Origin: Bacteriovoracaceae bacterium
GTDB taxonomy: Bacteria; Bdellovibrionota; Bacteriovoracia; Bacteriovoracales; Bacteriovoracaceae
Assembly (NCBI GenBank): GCA_021732585.1
Contig: JAKFUR010000043.1
Span: forward strand, 1-34,248
Direction of reading: 5' to 3'
Length of the DNA stretch: 34,248 nucleotides
Under the pieces are notes generated by a model. It searched no databases and had not been told where the DNA came from. It saw only the letters and a list, made by a program, of their open reading frames with translations. Positions within the stretch are counted from its first letter, which is position 1; every line of letters starts with the position of its first letter. The position numbers and the translations under genes were made by a program. Positions 8,784 to 18,683 of the stretch are shown piece after piece.

Positions 8784-10325
8784 CTACTCCCACTCGATAG
8801 TACCTGGTGGCTTAGGTGTCAGGTCATAAACCACACGCGTGATACCCGGCACTTCGTTGCAAATACGACTAGAAATTTTCGCTAGCACACTCCACGGCAT
8901 CTCCGTCACAGTCGCTGTCATGCCGTCTTGGGAGTTCACCATCCGCAACGCGATCACTTCTTCATACACGCGGCCATCACCCTTCACGCCGACCGTTTTC
9001 ACGGGCAACAAGACTGTGAAGGCCTGCCAAGTGCTGTCATAGAGACGAGAATTTTTAAGTTCCTCAAAAAGAATCTGATCCGAGAGTTGTACCTTCTGTA
9101 CACTCTTCTCATCCACCGCACCCAACACACGCACACCAATACCAGGGCCTGGGAACGGATGGCGCCACACCCACTCACGCGCAAGACCCAGCTCCGCACC
9201 CATGGCGCGTACTTCGTCTTTAAACAAGAAGCGCAACGGCTCTAAGAGCTGCAAGTTCATGCGCTCCGGCAAACCGCCGACGTTGTGGTGAGATTTGATG
9301 GTCGAGGATTTCCCGTCTTTTTTGTGGGGAGAGAGTGATTCGATGACATCAGGGTAAAGCGTCCCCTGTAAAAGATAATCAAACTTGATGCCGTGGTCTT
9401 GAGCGTAGGACTTCACTTTGGTTTCGAACACATCAATGAAAGTCTTGCCGATGATTTTACGTTTCTGTTCGGGATCACTTACCCCGGCTAGATTGCCGAG
9501 GAAAATATCTTTAGCGTCGATGATCTCGATATGTAGCGGAGTATTCTCACGCAACAAACGAATATGGTGTAAGTCCTGCGGACGCAACAGACCATTATCC
9601 ACGAAGAAACAGAACAAATCTGAGCCGAGAATTTTATGCGAGAGTGTGGCTGCGACCAATGAATCAACACCACCTGAGAATGCGCACAGAACTTTTTTGC
9701 CTTTCACCTGACTGACGAGATCAAGACAGCCTTGCAACATGGTCTGGCCGTTCCAGTCTTCTTCCATGCCAGCGATGTCGCGCAAGAAATGACCGAGTAC
9801 ATCTTTGCCATGAACCGTGTGCTGCACTTCCGGATGAAACTGCAGACCCATCATCGGACGAGAGTTGTGTTTAATGCCAGCCGTAAGTCCGTTATGACTT
9901 TCTAAAATCTTTTTGAAATCTTTCGGCACGATGGCGACATGATCACTGTGACTCATCCACACATCATGATTCGCCGGGCAGCCAGGAATCTGATAACCGT
10001 CGACTCCATGAATCGAAGCCGGCCCGTACTCTCCCTGCACACCCTTCTCGACTTTACCGCCGAAAAATTGTCCGAGGATCTGCATGCCGTAACAAACACC
10101 TAAAATAGGAAGTTTGTTGTCTGTGAAAAAGGGCGAGTAGTCTGTTTTGTCTTCGAACACACTTTGCGGTCCACCGGAGAGCACCAAGGCCTTTGGCTTT
10201 GCTGTCTTCATGCGCCCAAGAGCATCTTCCACCGTCATGACCTCACTGGCGAAACCGAGTTCACGCATGGTGCGGGTGATGAGTTGTGTGTACTGCGAAC
10301 CGAAATCAACAATCCAAACTGACAT
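8784..10325 (-). CDS. guaA: GMP synthase (glutamine-hydrolysing)
   Basis: 513 aa; VDFGSQYTQLITR, GVCYGMQ, AFSGGVDS, C-terminal DLTPKPPGTIEWE. Confidence 0.98.
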   Translation of the reverse strand: MSVWIVDFGSQYTQLITRTMRELGFASEVMTVEDALGRMKTAKPKALVLSGGPQSVFEDKTDYSPFFTDNKLPILGVCYGMQILGQFFGGKVEKGVQGEYGPASIHGVDGYQIPGCPANHDVWMSHSDHVAIVPKDFKKILESHNGLTAGIKHNSRPMMGLQFHPEVQHTVHGKDVLGHFLRDIAGMEEDWNGQTMLQGCLDLVSQVKGKKVLCAFSGGVDSLVAATLSHKILGSDLFCFFVDNGLLRPQDLHHIRLLRENTPLHIEIIDAKDIFLGNLAGVSDPEQKRKIIGKTFIDVFETKVKSYAQDHGIKFDYLLQGTLYPDVIESLSPHKKDGKSSTIKSHHNVGGLPERMNLQLLEPLRFLFKDEVRAMGAELGLAREWVWRHPFPGPGIGVRVLGAVDEKSVQKVQLSDQILFEELKNSRLYDSTWQAFTVLLPVKTVGVKGDGRVYEEVIALRMVNSQDGMTATVTEMPWSVLAKISSRICNEVPGITRVVYDLTPKPPGTIEWE

Positions 10326-10333
10326 GCGGGTCC

Positions 10334-11794
10334 TTAGCTCGGGCGGTAGTTAGGAGCTTCTTTAGTAATGGTGACGTCGTGAGGGTGACTCTCTTTCAAA
10401 GACGCACCAGTGATGCGCAAGAAGCGTGCTTTCTCACGAAGCGCTTTCATGTCGGCCGCACCGACGTAGCCCATCCCCGAGCGGATACCGCCGGCGAGCT
10501 GGAATAAGTTTTGCGAAAGCGGCCCACGGTACGGCACTTGGCCTTCGATGCCTTCTGGCACAAGTTTAGAAACTTCATCCACGGCACCTTGGCCGTAACG
10601 ATCTTTTGAACCTTTCTCCATGGCGCCGATGGAACCCATGCCGCGATAGAATTTGTACGCGCGGCCTTGATAGAGAACCATTTCACCAGGAGCTTCATCT
10701 GTTCCTGCAAAGAGTGATCCGATCATCACAGTGCCCGCACCAGCGGCCAGCGCTTTTACAATATCGCCCGAGAATTTAATCCCGCCGTCAGCAATGAAGG
10801 GAACGCCGGCTTTTTCACAAACCGCACGGCAATCTAAGAGCGCCTGCATTTGTGGGACACCAATTCCGGCAATCACGCGTGTTGTACAAATTGAGCCAGG
10901 GCCAATCCCGACCTTGATGCCATCCACGCCCGCCTTGATGAGGTCTTCACAAGCCGCGGCCGTGGCCACGTTGCCCGCGATCACATCAACATTCGCTTTG
11001 AGGGCCTTGACGGCTTTCACCATCTCAATGACACCCTTCGAGTGGCCGTGGGCGGTATCAATGACGAGTGCATCGACATGCGCTTTGATCAGCAGCTCGG
11101 CGCGCTTCAATTCTTTATCACCCACACCAATGGCGGCGGCGACACGAAGGCGACCCATGGGATCTTTATTCGAACGTGGGTACTGAATGGTTTTTTCGAT
11201 ATCACTGATAGTGATCAAACCTTTCAACACACCGTTACCATCAACGACCGGAAGTTTTTCAATGCGGTGTTGTTGCAGAATAAGTTTGGCGGCTTCAAAA
11301 GAAGTGCCTTCCGGAGTGGTCACCAATTCAGACGTCATGACGTCGCGAACTTTTTTCGTCGCGTCTGATTGGAAACGAAGATCGCGGTTGGTGATGATGC
11401 CGACCAGGCGACGTTTCTCATCGACCACCGGGAAGCCAGAAATCTTGTGACGTTTCATCGCTTCGAAAACATGCGATAGAGTTTGATCAGGGCCCACGGT
11501 GAAAGGATCCACCACCATGCCAGATTCGTACTTCTTCACCTTCTCCACTTCGAAAGCTTGCTCATCGGGAGCAAGGTTCTTGTGGATCACGCCGAGGCCA
11601 CCTTCTTGGGCCATGACGATCGCTGTGCGCGATTCTGTGACGGTATCCATCGCCGAGGAGACGATCGGTACGTTCACCGTGATGTTGCGGGAGAAACGAG
11701 ATTTGAGATCGACATCACCTGGCAGAACCTCGGAGTAACCGGGCACCAGCAGGACATCATCATAAGTGAGAGCATCGTCTTGGGAATAAAACAT
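10334..11794 (-). CDS. guaB: inosine-5'-monophosphate dehydrogenase
   Basis: 486 aa; [20 protein letters not shown] pair, [33 protein letters not shown]. Confidence 0.98.
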   Translation of the reverse strand: MFYSQDDALTYDDVLLVPGYSEVLPGDVDLKSRFSRNITVNVPIVSSAMDTVTESRTAIVMAQEGGLGVIHKNLAPDEQAFEVEKVKKYESGMVVDPFTVGPDQTLSHVFEAMKRHKISGFPVVDEKRRLVGIITNRDLRFQSDATKKVRDVMTSELVTTPEGTSFEAAKLILQQHRIEKLPVVDGNGVLKGLITISDIEKTIQYPRSNKDPMGRLRVAAAIGVGDKELKRAELLIKAHVDALVIDTAHGHSKGVIEMVKAVKALKANVDVIAGNVATAAACEDLIKAGVDGIKVGIGPGSICTTRVIAGIGVPQMQALLDCRAVCEKAGVPFIADGGIKFSGDIVKALAAGAGTVMIGSLFAGTDEAPGEMVLYQGRAYKFYRGMGSIGAMEKGSKDRYGQGAVDEVSKLVPEGIEGQVPYRGPLSQNLFQLAGGIRSGMGYVGAADMKALREKARFLRITGASLKESHPHDVTITKEAPNYRPS

Positions 11795-11795
11795 G

Positions 11796-11822
11796 AGGCA
11801 TACCCTTTGAGGAGATATGCCT
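11796..11822 (-). promoter_or_regulatory. 7-bp perfect hairpin immediately 5' of guaB ATG, SD-like AAAGGG in loop
   Basis: Minus RNA: AGGCATA-TCTCCTCAAAGGG-TATGCCT-C-ATG. Confidence 0.45.
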
Positions 11823-11863
11823 TAAAGTTATGGCCAGGACAGAGGGTTTTAGCAAGAAAGAAG

Positions 11864-12526
11864 CTAGATGCGCAGGACGTAACCCAAGTTTTTCAGAGTT
11901 TTGACATGGTTCGAGAAGGGTTTGAGCTTACGACGCAGGTTGGAGAAGTGGGTATCGAGGTTATTGACCTCAACATGGACGTCTTTCCACAGCATCGTAA
12001 TGAGGTCGTCTTTATGGATCACACGATTGGGGTTCTGCGCGAGCACTAAAAGGAGCTGGTACTCTTTCGGAGTGAGCTTCACCGGTTGGCCACCCATCAA
12101 TACCTGATGCGCATCCAGATCAATCACAAGGTCTTTAAATTGAATGGTCTTATTCAGGTGGAAGTTTTTCTTGGTGAGTTGAACGCGGTTACGAATACGT
12201 GCAGCGAGCTCTTCGATCTCAACAGGCTTCGTGATGAAATCATCAGCACCCATTTCAAGACCGCGAAGCTTCGCAGGTAAAGTACCGTCACCGGTTAAGA
12301 AAAGAATCGGAACAAAATTTTTCGCACGACGGATCTCTTCGTAAACTTGAAAACCGTCTTTCTGTGGAATATGCAAATCTAGCAAAATAGCATCTGTATG
12401 GTTTTGCTTAACAAATTCAATCGCGCGCTCAGGCTCAAAAAATGTCTCGCAATTGAACTTATCTTCGAGGGCCGTTTTATAGGTCTCGAGAACATCGCGA
12501 TTGTCGTCAATAATAGTAACGTGCAT
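11864..12526 (-). CDS. OmpR-family response regulator (orphan; no adjacent kinase)
   Basis: Receiver IIDDNRD...LLDLHIPQKDG...TKPVEIEELAARI plus winged helix KLTPKEYQLLLVLAQNPNRVIHKDDLITMLW...HFSNLRRKLKPFSNHVKTLKNLGYVL. ATG 12526 has AAGGA at 8-nt spacing; the track start is GTG 12532. Confidence 0.9.
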   Translation of the reverse strand: MHVTIIDDNRDVLETYKTALEDKFNCETFFEPERAIEFVKQNHTDAILLDLHIPQKDGFQVYEEIRRAKNFVPILFLTGDGTLPAKLRGLEMGADDFITKPVEIEELAARIRNRVQLTKKNFHLNKTIQFKDLVIDLDAHQVLMGGQPVKLTPKEYQLLLVLAQNPNRVIHKDDLITMLWKDVHVEVNNLDTHFSNLRRKLKPFSNHVKTLKNLGYVLRI

Positions 12527-12536
12527 AAACACGGTC

Positions 12537-12591
12537 CTTCAGTTGGTTACACGTCATTCTAAACAAAGTTAGAGAATGGCGTTAACTGAAG
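12537..12591 (-). promoter_or_regulatory. nested stem-loop in 5' leader of the response regulator overlapping its SD
   Basis: Outer CTTCAGTT (12537-12544)/AACTGAAG (12584-12591); inner ACGTCATTCT (12551-12560)/AGAATGGCGT (12573-12582), one wobble. Confidence 0.55.
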
Positions 12592-12659
12592 TTATCTTGA
12601 GTTAGGCAGGAACCCCGAACATTGAGGAACCCATTGAAACCCTTAAGGTTTTCTTGAGT

Positions 12660-12690
12660 AGATTTCTGTGACTAGAAATCTGGGCTTTTT
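12660..12690 (+). terminator. terminator-like hairpin plus T-run, plus-strand orientation
   Basis: AGATTTCT-gtgact-AGAAATCT followed by gggcttttt. Confidence 0.4.
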
Positions 12691-13705
12691 AGTAGCTCTT
12701 GAGATCGTCAATTAATCTTTGCACTTCTTGAGAGTGCTTTGGTTGGTGACGTTGATGTTGCTCATAAGACTTCAAGAAATCCGAAGAGTTAACGCTCTCC
12801 GCTCTCTCTTGAGTTTGCATCTTATGTGATGACGCAGGCTTGCGTGAGCTAGCAGCTGCAACCGGCTGTAATCCGATAACACGGACTTTAGCTGTGGTAG
12901 AAATGCTCTTGATCTTCGGAGCGCTCTTCTTAGTGGTTTTGAGGAAGTACTTCTGGGCCTCACCTTCTGCAGAAGCTGGCGCTCGTGACGACCCCACAAC
13001 CGTCTTCATGAAAATGATCTCACCTTTTTTTTCTGCAACAGAATCTACTGAGGCGATGGCGCGACCAGAAGTCTGGGCCTGAGCGACACCCGCATCCATC
13101 GACTTCACACCTGGGAACAAAGCCACGGCTTTCATTAATGATTCATAACCAAGGCGCGTAGGAGCTCTAGGATAGCCTTCGTCCACACTTGGAATAGCAT
13201 GACTGAACTGCCCTGCCGTCACAGCGTAACGAAAGGCGGGTTCGAGTGGGCTGGCCACATCAACTTCACCGGTGATCACGGTCAGCTGACTTTTCTTGGT
13301 GGCCGCATCGTAGGTTGCGATAAACTCACCTTGATATGACGACATCAACATATTAGCTGTAGAAACACCGACGTTAGCTTTCTGAGAAAGAGACTGAGAC
13401 CACAGACCACCTTTCAAAAGTGTCATGGCGCGATCATTCATCACAAGATTTGAGCCAGCAGAAAGGTGGTAACGGCGATCGTAGAAATCACCCACAGTGG
13501 CGCTAGCGTCGTCGCCCACCATCACTTGTGAGCCTTCTTCAATATCCATATCTTTTTTAAGTGTTGTCGTCTTTCCTTCACGAATAAGAAAAGCGTCGCC
13601 TTTGATGGCGTGCACTTTACCTACCAGCTTCGCTTCCGCCATGATCGGCAAAAGAAGAGCGAGAAAGAGGTACTTACTTTTTGAACTTGTAATTGATGTC
13701 TTCAT
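12689..13705 (-). CDS. exported FecR-domain-like protein
   Basis: 338 aa; signal peptide LFLALLLPIMAEA; AKLVGKVHAIKGDAFLIREGKTTTLKKDMDIEEGSQVMVGDDASATV typical of FecR-like domains. Confidence 0.75.
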   Translation of the reverse strand: MKTSITSSKSKYLFLALLLPIMAEAKLVGKVHAIKGDAFLIREGKTTTLKKDMDIEEGSQVMVGDDASATVGDFYDRRYHLSAGSNLVMNDRAMTLLKGGLWSQSLSQKANVGVSTANMLMSSYQGEFIATYDAATKKSQLTVITGEVDVASPLEPAFRYAVTAGQFSHAIPSVDEGYPRAPTRLGYESLMKAVALFPGVKSMDAGVAQAQTSGRAIASVDSVAEKKGEIIFMKTVVGSSRAPASAEGEAQKYFLKTTKKSAPKIKSISTTAKVRVIGLQPVAAASSRKPASSHKMQTQERAESVNSSDFLKSYEQHQRHQPKHSQEVQRLIDDLKSY

Positions 13706-14381
13706 AGTATTTGCTCAAAATTTTCCATTCATCGGTGTTGCGGTATTTAAGTCGGAATTCTTCTACAGTGCTGGCGAACTTGCGGTGGTTACCTGTGTTG
13801 TACTGCGAGAGCGCAGTCCACAATTTGGCGCCACGGTAGAAACCGGACTTTGGATATTTTTCCATGAGTGTCGAAAGATGCTGAATCGCCCAGTCGTGTT
13901 GTTTCGCTTCGTAAGCTGCGATACCAGCACCGAACAAGGTCTTATCATTCACGATTTTGTGTTCAGGGAAACGCTTTACGAGTTCGTTATAATACTGAGC
14001 ACTCTTGGCGTAGTTCTTGAAGTGCAATTCTTTCTCACCGATGGCGAGAAGTTTTTCCGGCGTCCAACGATAGACATCGTAGTTCACCATGTCTTCTTCT
14101 TTAGACTTCGGAACACTCGCGATCGAGCGAGCTTGAGTGTTGTTTTTTACTTGCGCGGCCAGGGCACTTTTCTCGGTTTCGAGCATGCCGAGTTTGTGTT
14201 CAAGATCGGCCATCTTTGCTTTCAAGACACGGTTCTCGGCAGCCAGCTGCAACGAGGCTTTTTCATAGCCCCACGTCTGAGAAACTTTCTTCTCTAGCGA
14301 CCAATCGAATCGGCCCCAGTTCCAGGCCCCTACGACCCAAGCAGCAGAAAGGAGCATCCATGTGAATACAGTCTTAGTCAT
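13674..14381 (-). CDS. membrane-anchored coiled-coil/TPR-like (YbgF-type) protein
   Basis: 235 aa; N-terminal TM, coiled coil, then KNYAKSAQYYNELVKRFPEHKIVNDKTLFGAGIAAYEAKQHDWAIQHLSTLMEKYPKSGFYRGAKLW TPR-like repeats; overlaps FecR-like start by 32 nt. Confidence 0.75.
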   Translation of the reverse strand: MTKTVFTWMLLSAAWVVGAWNWGRFDWSLEKKVSQTWGYEKASLQLAAENRVLKAKMADLEHKLGMLETEKSALAAQVKNNTQARSIASVPKSKEEDMVNYDVYRWTPEKLLAIGEKELHFKNYAKSAQYYNELVKRFPEHKIVNDKTLFGAGIAAYEAKQHDWAIQHLSTLMEKYPKSGFYRGAKLWTALSQYNTGNHRKFASTVEEFRLKYRNTDEWKILSKYYEDINYKFKK

Positions 14382-14516
14382 AATCCGGTCCTCTAAAATA
14401 GACTTCCTTGGTCCCCTATCGGCTCAAAGCCCCTAAAACTTGAGTCCTCCTTATGTATAAAGGAATTAAGGGTCCCAAGCCTTTTGACGATAAGAACTTA
14501 AGGCCAAAGGAGCTCT

Positions 14517-14957
14517 ATGAAGTCCCTCGTTTTATTCGCATTCACCCTCACTCTCACCATCACAGGCAGCTATGCTCGGGGGCCGGCCGTAGAGGACTTT
14601 GTAGGCGTCGAAAGCGAGACTCCTGACGTCACCCCGGAAGGCACCGAGGCGCTCTTTAACTTCGAGAAAGATGTAGCGAATTATCAAAACGAACCGGCGA
14701 AAAAATCTGAAGCCGTCATCGTTCATCACCCTACCAGCAAAATGGGTGCACAGACTTCTACATGGCCTGTCTCGGCGTGGATGGGTGTCTTTGTTGTGCT
14801 TGGATTGCCGGTTGTGACTTGGCTCCTCACTATGCGCCATTTGAAAGCGCGCAAAGTGGCGACTTACGCCGAGACACTCCCTAATAACGTCACAGTTCTT
14901 CCTACCCGTTCAAAAACGGCGGCAGAAACAAAAGACGATATCAAGAAAGCTTCTTAA
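14517..14957 (+). CDS. hypothetical protein with signal peptide and one TM helix
   Basis: 146 aa; MKSLVLFAFTLTLTITGSYA and WMGVFVVLGLPVVTWLLTM; SD aaaggag. Confidence 0.65.
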   Translation: MKSLVLFAFTLTLTITGSYARGPAVEDFVGVESETPDVTPEGTEALFNFEKDVANYQNEPAKKSEAVIVHHPTSKMGAQTSTWPVSAWMGVFVVLGLPVVTWLLTMRHLKARKVATYAETLPNNVTVLPTRSKTAAETKDDIKKAS

Positions 14958-15595
14958 AACGATTTCCAGAGACCTTGTCCCTGATACATCCAGATGGATT
15001 GCATGTGGTTGAATTCCACATTGATGTCTTTAGTGCCATCCCCATTGTAGTCTTCGACGTTCAGTGAGTAGAGACGACGCCAGTACTGCTCGCGTACGGC
15101 TTCGTATTCGTGCCAGTAGCGCGGCCCTGCCGCCACTTTCATTGTTGTGAGGTCTTTGTTTTCAAACGTCAGGAAATAAAGGCGCGCGCTGGATTCGAGT
15201 TTGCGAGATTCTGTTTTTCCCTCGTAAAGAAAAATTACCATCACACGCACGGTTTTTGAGAGATCCATCAAGCGCAAACGATAAATCCCGGAGCCACTTC
15301 CCATCGCCCAAAGTTTCGCTTCCAGCAGCTTGACCCCATCGTGACCCGTGATGTCGAGCCAGTCCATGCCATCGCGCTTCAGCACCTGGATGGATTCTTC
15401 TTTGCCGTCTGTATCCATGTAGAGATGGTAAACCGGACTCGCAAACACCCACTTAGGCTCTTCCTTGGGCTTCACGACTTCCTCAGTCAGCTCACCGGAC
15501 AGAAGTTTACGCCAAAAACGCTCATCCTGGGCCCGGACGGGGTTCACAAATAAGGCCATCATGGCTAGGCTAAGTATCGCAAGGCGCATGCACAT
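14954..15595 (-). CDS. exported hypothetical protein
   Basis: Signal peptide MCMRLAILSLAMMALFVNPVRAQ; start moved in from track start 15688, which would overlap the divergent gene; EF-hand-like DYNGDGTKDINVEF. Confidence 0.7.
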   Translation of the reverse strand: MCMRLAILSLAMMALFVNPVRAQDERFWRKLLSGELTEEVVKPKEEPKWVFASPVYHLYMDTDGKEESIQVLKRDGMDWLDITGHDGVKLLEAKLWAMGSGSGIYRLRLMDLSKTVRVMVIFLYEGKTESRKLESSARLYFLTFENKDLTTMKVAAGPRYWHEYEAVREQYWRRLYSLNVEDYNGDGTKDINVEFNHMQSIWMYQGQGLWKSF

Positions 15596-15619
15596 ATCAT
15601 ACTGCGCCAAGGAGACTCC

Positions 15620-16390
15620 ATGCAACTGACTCTCGGCTTTGTTCGCTCCCCATCGCAAATTCTTTTGAAAGACCTGGATTGGGAACAAAATAAGGTCTCC
15701 ACACGCCTCATCGACGTGACGGATCTACCAGATCAGAACCTGCAGGGTCTTTTCGTGGGCCAGACTGAGCATTTTGAGCAACTGCTGGGTCTCCTTGAAA
15801 AAGAAAAGCAGCACTACCCGATCCATGAAGGCCACACCTTTGACGTGAGTTACAGCGCGTTCGAAGAGATGACGGCGTTTAACTTCAAAGAGCTCGGCAC
15901 GAAAGTGGTGAATCGTTGGGTCTTAAGCCATAACTACAATTCGCTGGAAGAGCTCTTCGCCTTCACCACGCACATGCGTGTGCTGTGGCACAAAGATCGT
16001 TTGAGTTTCCACGAAGAACTGTGGGCCTGGCTGAAGCGCAACCTCGGCGCGGTCGATCTCTCGATCGTGTTCAACGACGTGATTCAATCCGAGCAAAAAA
16101 ACGAAGACGGCCAGAAAGAACAAAAGCCAAAACTCACGCAGTCGCTTTTGACCGGCACTAAAAAAGGTAACTTCGTCACCGGTGGTGGCAAAGAAACCGT
16201 CTTGATGGAACGATACTTGGATAAGTGGAACGCGGAATTCGAAGTCACAGAGTGGGACGCCTCGAAGGCCCGTTTCGTCGCCACGGTCATGCTCGAGAAG
16301 AGCCCGCTCATTTTCATGGCGCGTGTTTCAACTCTCTCTCAGTTGCAGAGAAGTTTGTTGGCGGGGTTCTTCAAAGGCCTACAGAACTAA
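15620..16390 (+). CDS. conserved-looking cytoplasmic hypothetical protein
   Basis: 256 aa; SD aaggag; no family recognised. Confidence 0.7.
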   Translation: MQLTLGFVRSPSQILLKDLDWEQNKVSTRLIDVTDLPDQNLQGLFVGQTEHFEQLLGLLEKEKQHYPIHEGHTFDVSYSAFEEMTAFNFKELGTKVVNRWVLSHNYNSLEELFAFTTHMRVLWHKDRLSFHEELWAWLKRNLGAVDLSIVFNDVIQSEQKNEDGQKEQKPKLTQSLLTGTKKGNFVTGGGKETVLMERYLDKWNAEFEVTEWDASKARFVATVMLEKSPLIFMARVSTLSQLQRSLLAGFFKGLQN

Positions 16391-16415
16391 TCACCAATTT
16401 TCAGTGAAGTTACAC

Positions 16416-16450
16416 ACGCCACCCTTATTCTTTCAAAAGATCGGTGGCGT
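16416..16450 (+). terminator. 8-bp perfect stem ACGCCACC/GGTGGCGT downstream of 15620-16390
   Basis: Direct reading; weak T tract (gtttctc). Confidence 0.45.
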
Positions 16451-16528
16451 TTCTCGGCTGTTCAGGCCTTGTTAAACCTCCCACCCAGCAGATCCTCCGA
16501 TAGTCCATCAACTAATCCTGGAGGACTC

Positions 16529-18115
16529 ATGGGCGCATTTGCAAAGATACTAGGCTTCAAGAAAAACGAAACGCCGAAGGTAGACCACGAGAACATGTGG
16601 CACGCCATGAACAAGTCCGCCGCGGTCATCGAGTTCACGGTCACCGGCGAGGTCATCAACGCCAATAAAAACTTCCTTGATTGCCTCGGCTACTCTCTCG
16701 AAGAGATCCAAGGGAAGCACCACCGTATTTTCTGCGAAACAGGCTATGCGAACTCTGACGAGTACAAGGAATTCTGGCTGAACTTGAAGGCGGGAAAATT
16801 TTCTTCGAACGAGTACAAGCGTATTCGCAAAGACGGCAAACCTATCTGGATCCAAGCCACCTACAATCCGGTCCACGACATCAAAGGTAACGTGAAGAGC
16901 GTGGTGAAGTTCGCCACCGACATCACGGCGCAGAAAGAGCTCAACTCGGAGTTCAAATCAATGCTCGCGGGCATCAACCGAGTGCAAGCCGTGATCGAGT
17001 TCGACGCCGCTGGGAACGTGCTCTACGCCAACGACAACTTCCTCGCCGCGCTCGGCTACCCCCTCAAGGAGATCGTCGGCCGCCACCACTCCATGTTCTG
17101 CGACTCGCAGGTGGTGAACTCCGTCGAATATGCGCGCTTCTGGAACGACCTTCGCGAAGGCCAGCAGCGCTCAGGCCAATTCAAGCGAAAGAACTCAAAG
17201 AACGACGACATCTGGATTGAGGCGAGCTACACCCCCATAGTGAACGCCGAGGGTAAAGTCTACAAGGTCATCAAGTTCGCGACCGACGTCACAAAACTCG
17301 TCGAACTTAAGAACATGATCATCGAGCTCGACAAGGCGGGCAAGCAGCTTGCTAAGTCAAGCGAACAGCTGGAGAGCGCTGCCACTCAGATGAATGATAA
17401 TTCGCAGCAGACGACGGTGGAATCACAGGCGTGCACCGTCACGTCAAAGAACGTCCTCGCGGGTGTCACGACGCTTGCAGCGAGCACCGAAGAGATGGTG
17501 GCGTCGATCAAGGAGATCTCTCGCTCCACGAGCGAGTCGTCGCGCATGGCGATGGACACTATGGCGGTGGCAACCACGATCAACGAACGCGTCAGCGAAC
17601 TCGGTAACAGTTCGAACGAAATCGGCCAGGTGATCATCGGCATCGGTTCGATCGCGCAGCAGACGAACATCCTCGCATTGAACGCCACGATTGAGGCCGC
17701 CCGCGCAGGAGAATTCGGCAAGGGCTTCGTCGTCGTCGCGAGCGAGGTTAAAGAACTCGCACGTCAGACCAGCCATGCTGCCGAGAACATCAAAGCAAAG
17801 GTGCTTAAGATCCAGTCGGAGACGACGAACACGATCGATTCGGTGCAGCTGATTCACAAGGCGATCAACAACCTCAACAACATCCTCTCTTCAATCGCAG
17901 CAGCGGTGGAAGAGCAAACGGCAACCACGAACGAAGTGTCTCGCATTGTGAATATGTCCGCGCACGACGTCGAGTCGATCAGCGGCAAGGTCGAAAACGT
18001 CACGCAGATCGCGATGCTTGGATCGAAGCTCTCGAGCTCGACTCTCAGTCACGCGCAGTCGATCAATCCGATCGCGAGCCAGATTCGGATGATTGCGGAG
18101 AAGGCGAGGTTCTAG
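16529..18115 (+). CDS. soluble methyl-accepting chemotaxis protein with tandem PAS domains
   Basis: Two PAS/PAC repeats ([23 protein letters not shown]..., [23 protein letters not shown]...) and MCP hairpin [46 protein letters not shown]; no TM helix; SD ggagg before ATG 16529. Confidence 0.95.
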   Translation: MGAFAKILGFKKNETPKVDHENMWHAMNKSAAVIEFTVTGEVINANKNFLDCLGYSLEEIQGKHHRIFCETGYANSDEYKEFWLNLKAGKFSSNEYKRIRKDGKPIWIQATYNPVHDIKGNVKSVVKFATDITAQKELNSEFKSMLAGINRVQAVIEFDAAGNVLYANDNFLAALGYPLKEIVGRHHSMFCDSQVVNSVEYARFWNDLREGQQRSGQFKRKNSKNDDIWIEASYTPIVNAEGKVYKVIKFATDVTKLVELKNMIIELDKAGKQLAKSSEQLESAATQMNDNSQQTTVESQACTVTSKNVLAGVTTLAASTEEMVASIKEISRSTSESSRMAMDTMAVATTINERVSELGNSSNEIGQVIIGIGSIAQQTNILALNATIEAARAGEFGKGFVVVASEVKELARQTSHAAENIKAKVLKIQSETTNTIDSVQLIHKAINNLNNILSSIAAAVEEQTATTNEVSRIVNMSAHDVESISGKVENVTQIAMLGSKLSSSTLSHAQSINPIASQIRMIAEKARF

Positions 18116-18158
18116 AGACTGCGGGCGAGGCTGTGCAACTAAGGCGCGCGCAGCCAAC

Positions 18159-18605
18159 CTACTTCTTCAAGAACTTCACAGTTGGCCAGTTTTCGTCGGC
18201 GAGTCGTAACTGGCGAGGCTCGTCTTTCAACCAATCCTTCCTCGCATCACCTAGGATCCCTTTGTAAAAAACAAAGAGTCGTCCGTTGGTGATTTTATAA
18301 TTCTTAGGATCGATGTCATACTTGTAACCGCCAGCGACGGCAGACGCACACCATCCTTCATATTCAGGAATGTATTTTTCTGGAGAAGCCACGAACTCAC
18401 TGCGATTGGCTTCACTCGTGAAGAGATAGGTCACTCCACCGATCGTGGCGCTGAAATTCTTTTTGCCTTTGCTTGGCCCACTCTGCGTGAAGTAGCTCAC
18501 GGGATCGTAGCCCTTAAGAATAACCCCTTTCTTGAGGTTCGCCGTTTCCGAAGACCACGCTGAGGCGCTGATGAGTACGAGACAAGTAAGAATGAAAGAT
18601 CGCAT
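18159..18605 (-). CDS. YHS-domain exported protein
   Basis: MRSFILTCLVLISASAWS signal; LKGYDPVSYFTQSGPSKGKKNFSATIGGVTYLFTSEANRSEFVASPEKYIPEYEGWCA; start at ATG 18605. Confidence 0.88.
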   Translation of the reverse strand: MRSFILTCLVLISASAWSSETANLKKGVILKGYDPVSYFTQSGPSKGKKNFSATIGGVTYLFTSEANRSEFVASPEKYIPEYEGWCASAVAGGYKYDIDPKNYKITNGRLFVFYKGILGDARKDWLKDEPRQLRLADENWPTVKFLKK

Positions 18606-18683
18606 GACGGAATCCTTTGTTACGTTTTCAAGTAAACGTGGAAGGACCCGGTTTTGTGACAGAGGTGAATTTCTCACGATCAG

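Noticed and set aside
11483-12049. 188-aa plus-strand ORF
   Set aside because: Antisense to guaB and the response regulator; no recognisable motif.
13497-14297. 266-aa plus-strand ORF
   Set aside because: Fully antisense to FecR-like and TPR-like genes that have signal peptide/TM and domain motifs.
18129-18155. GGCTGTGC/GCGCAGCC hairpin after the MCP as an intrinsic terminator
   Set aside because: Stem is present (one wobble) but no T-run on either strand; left uncalled.
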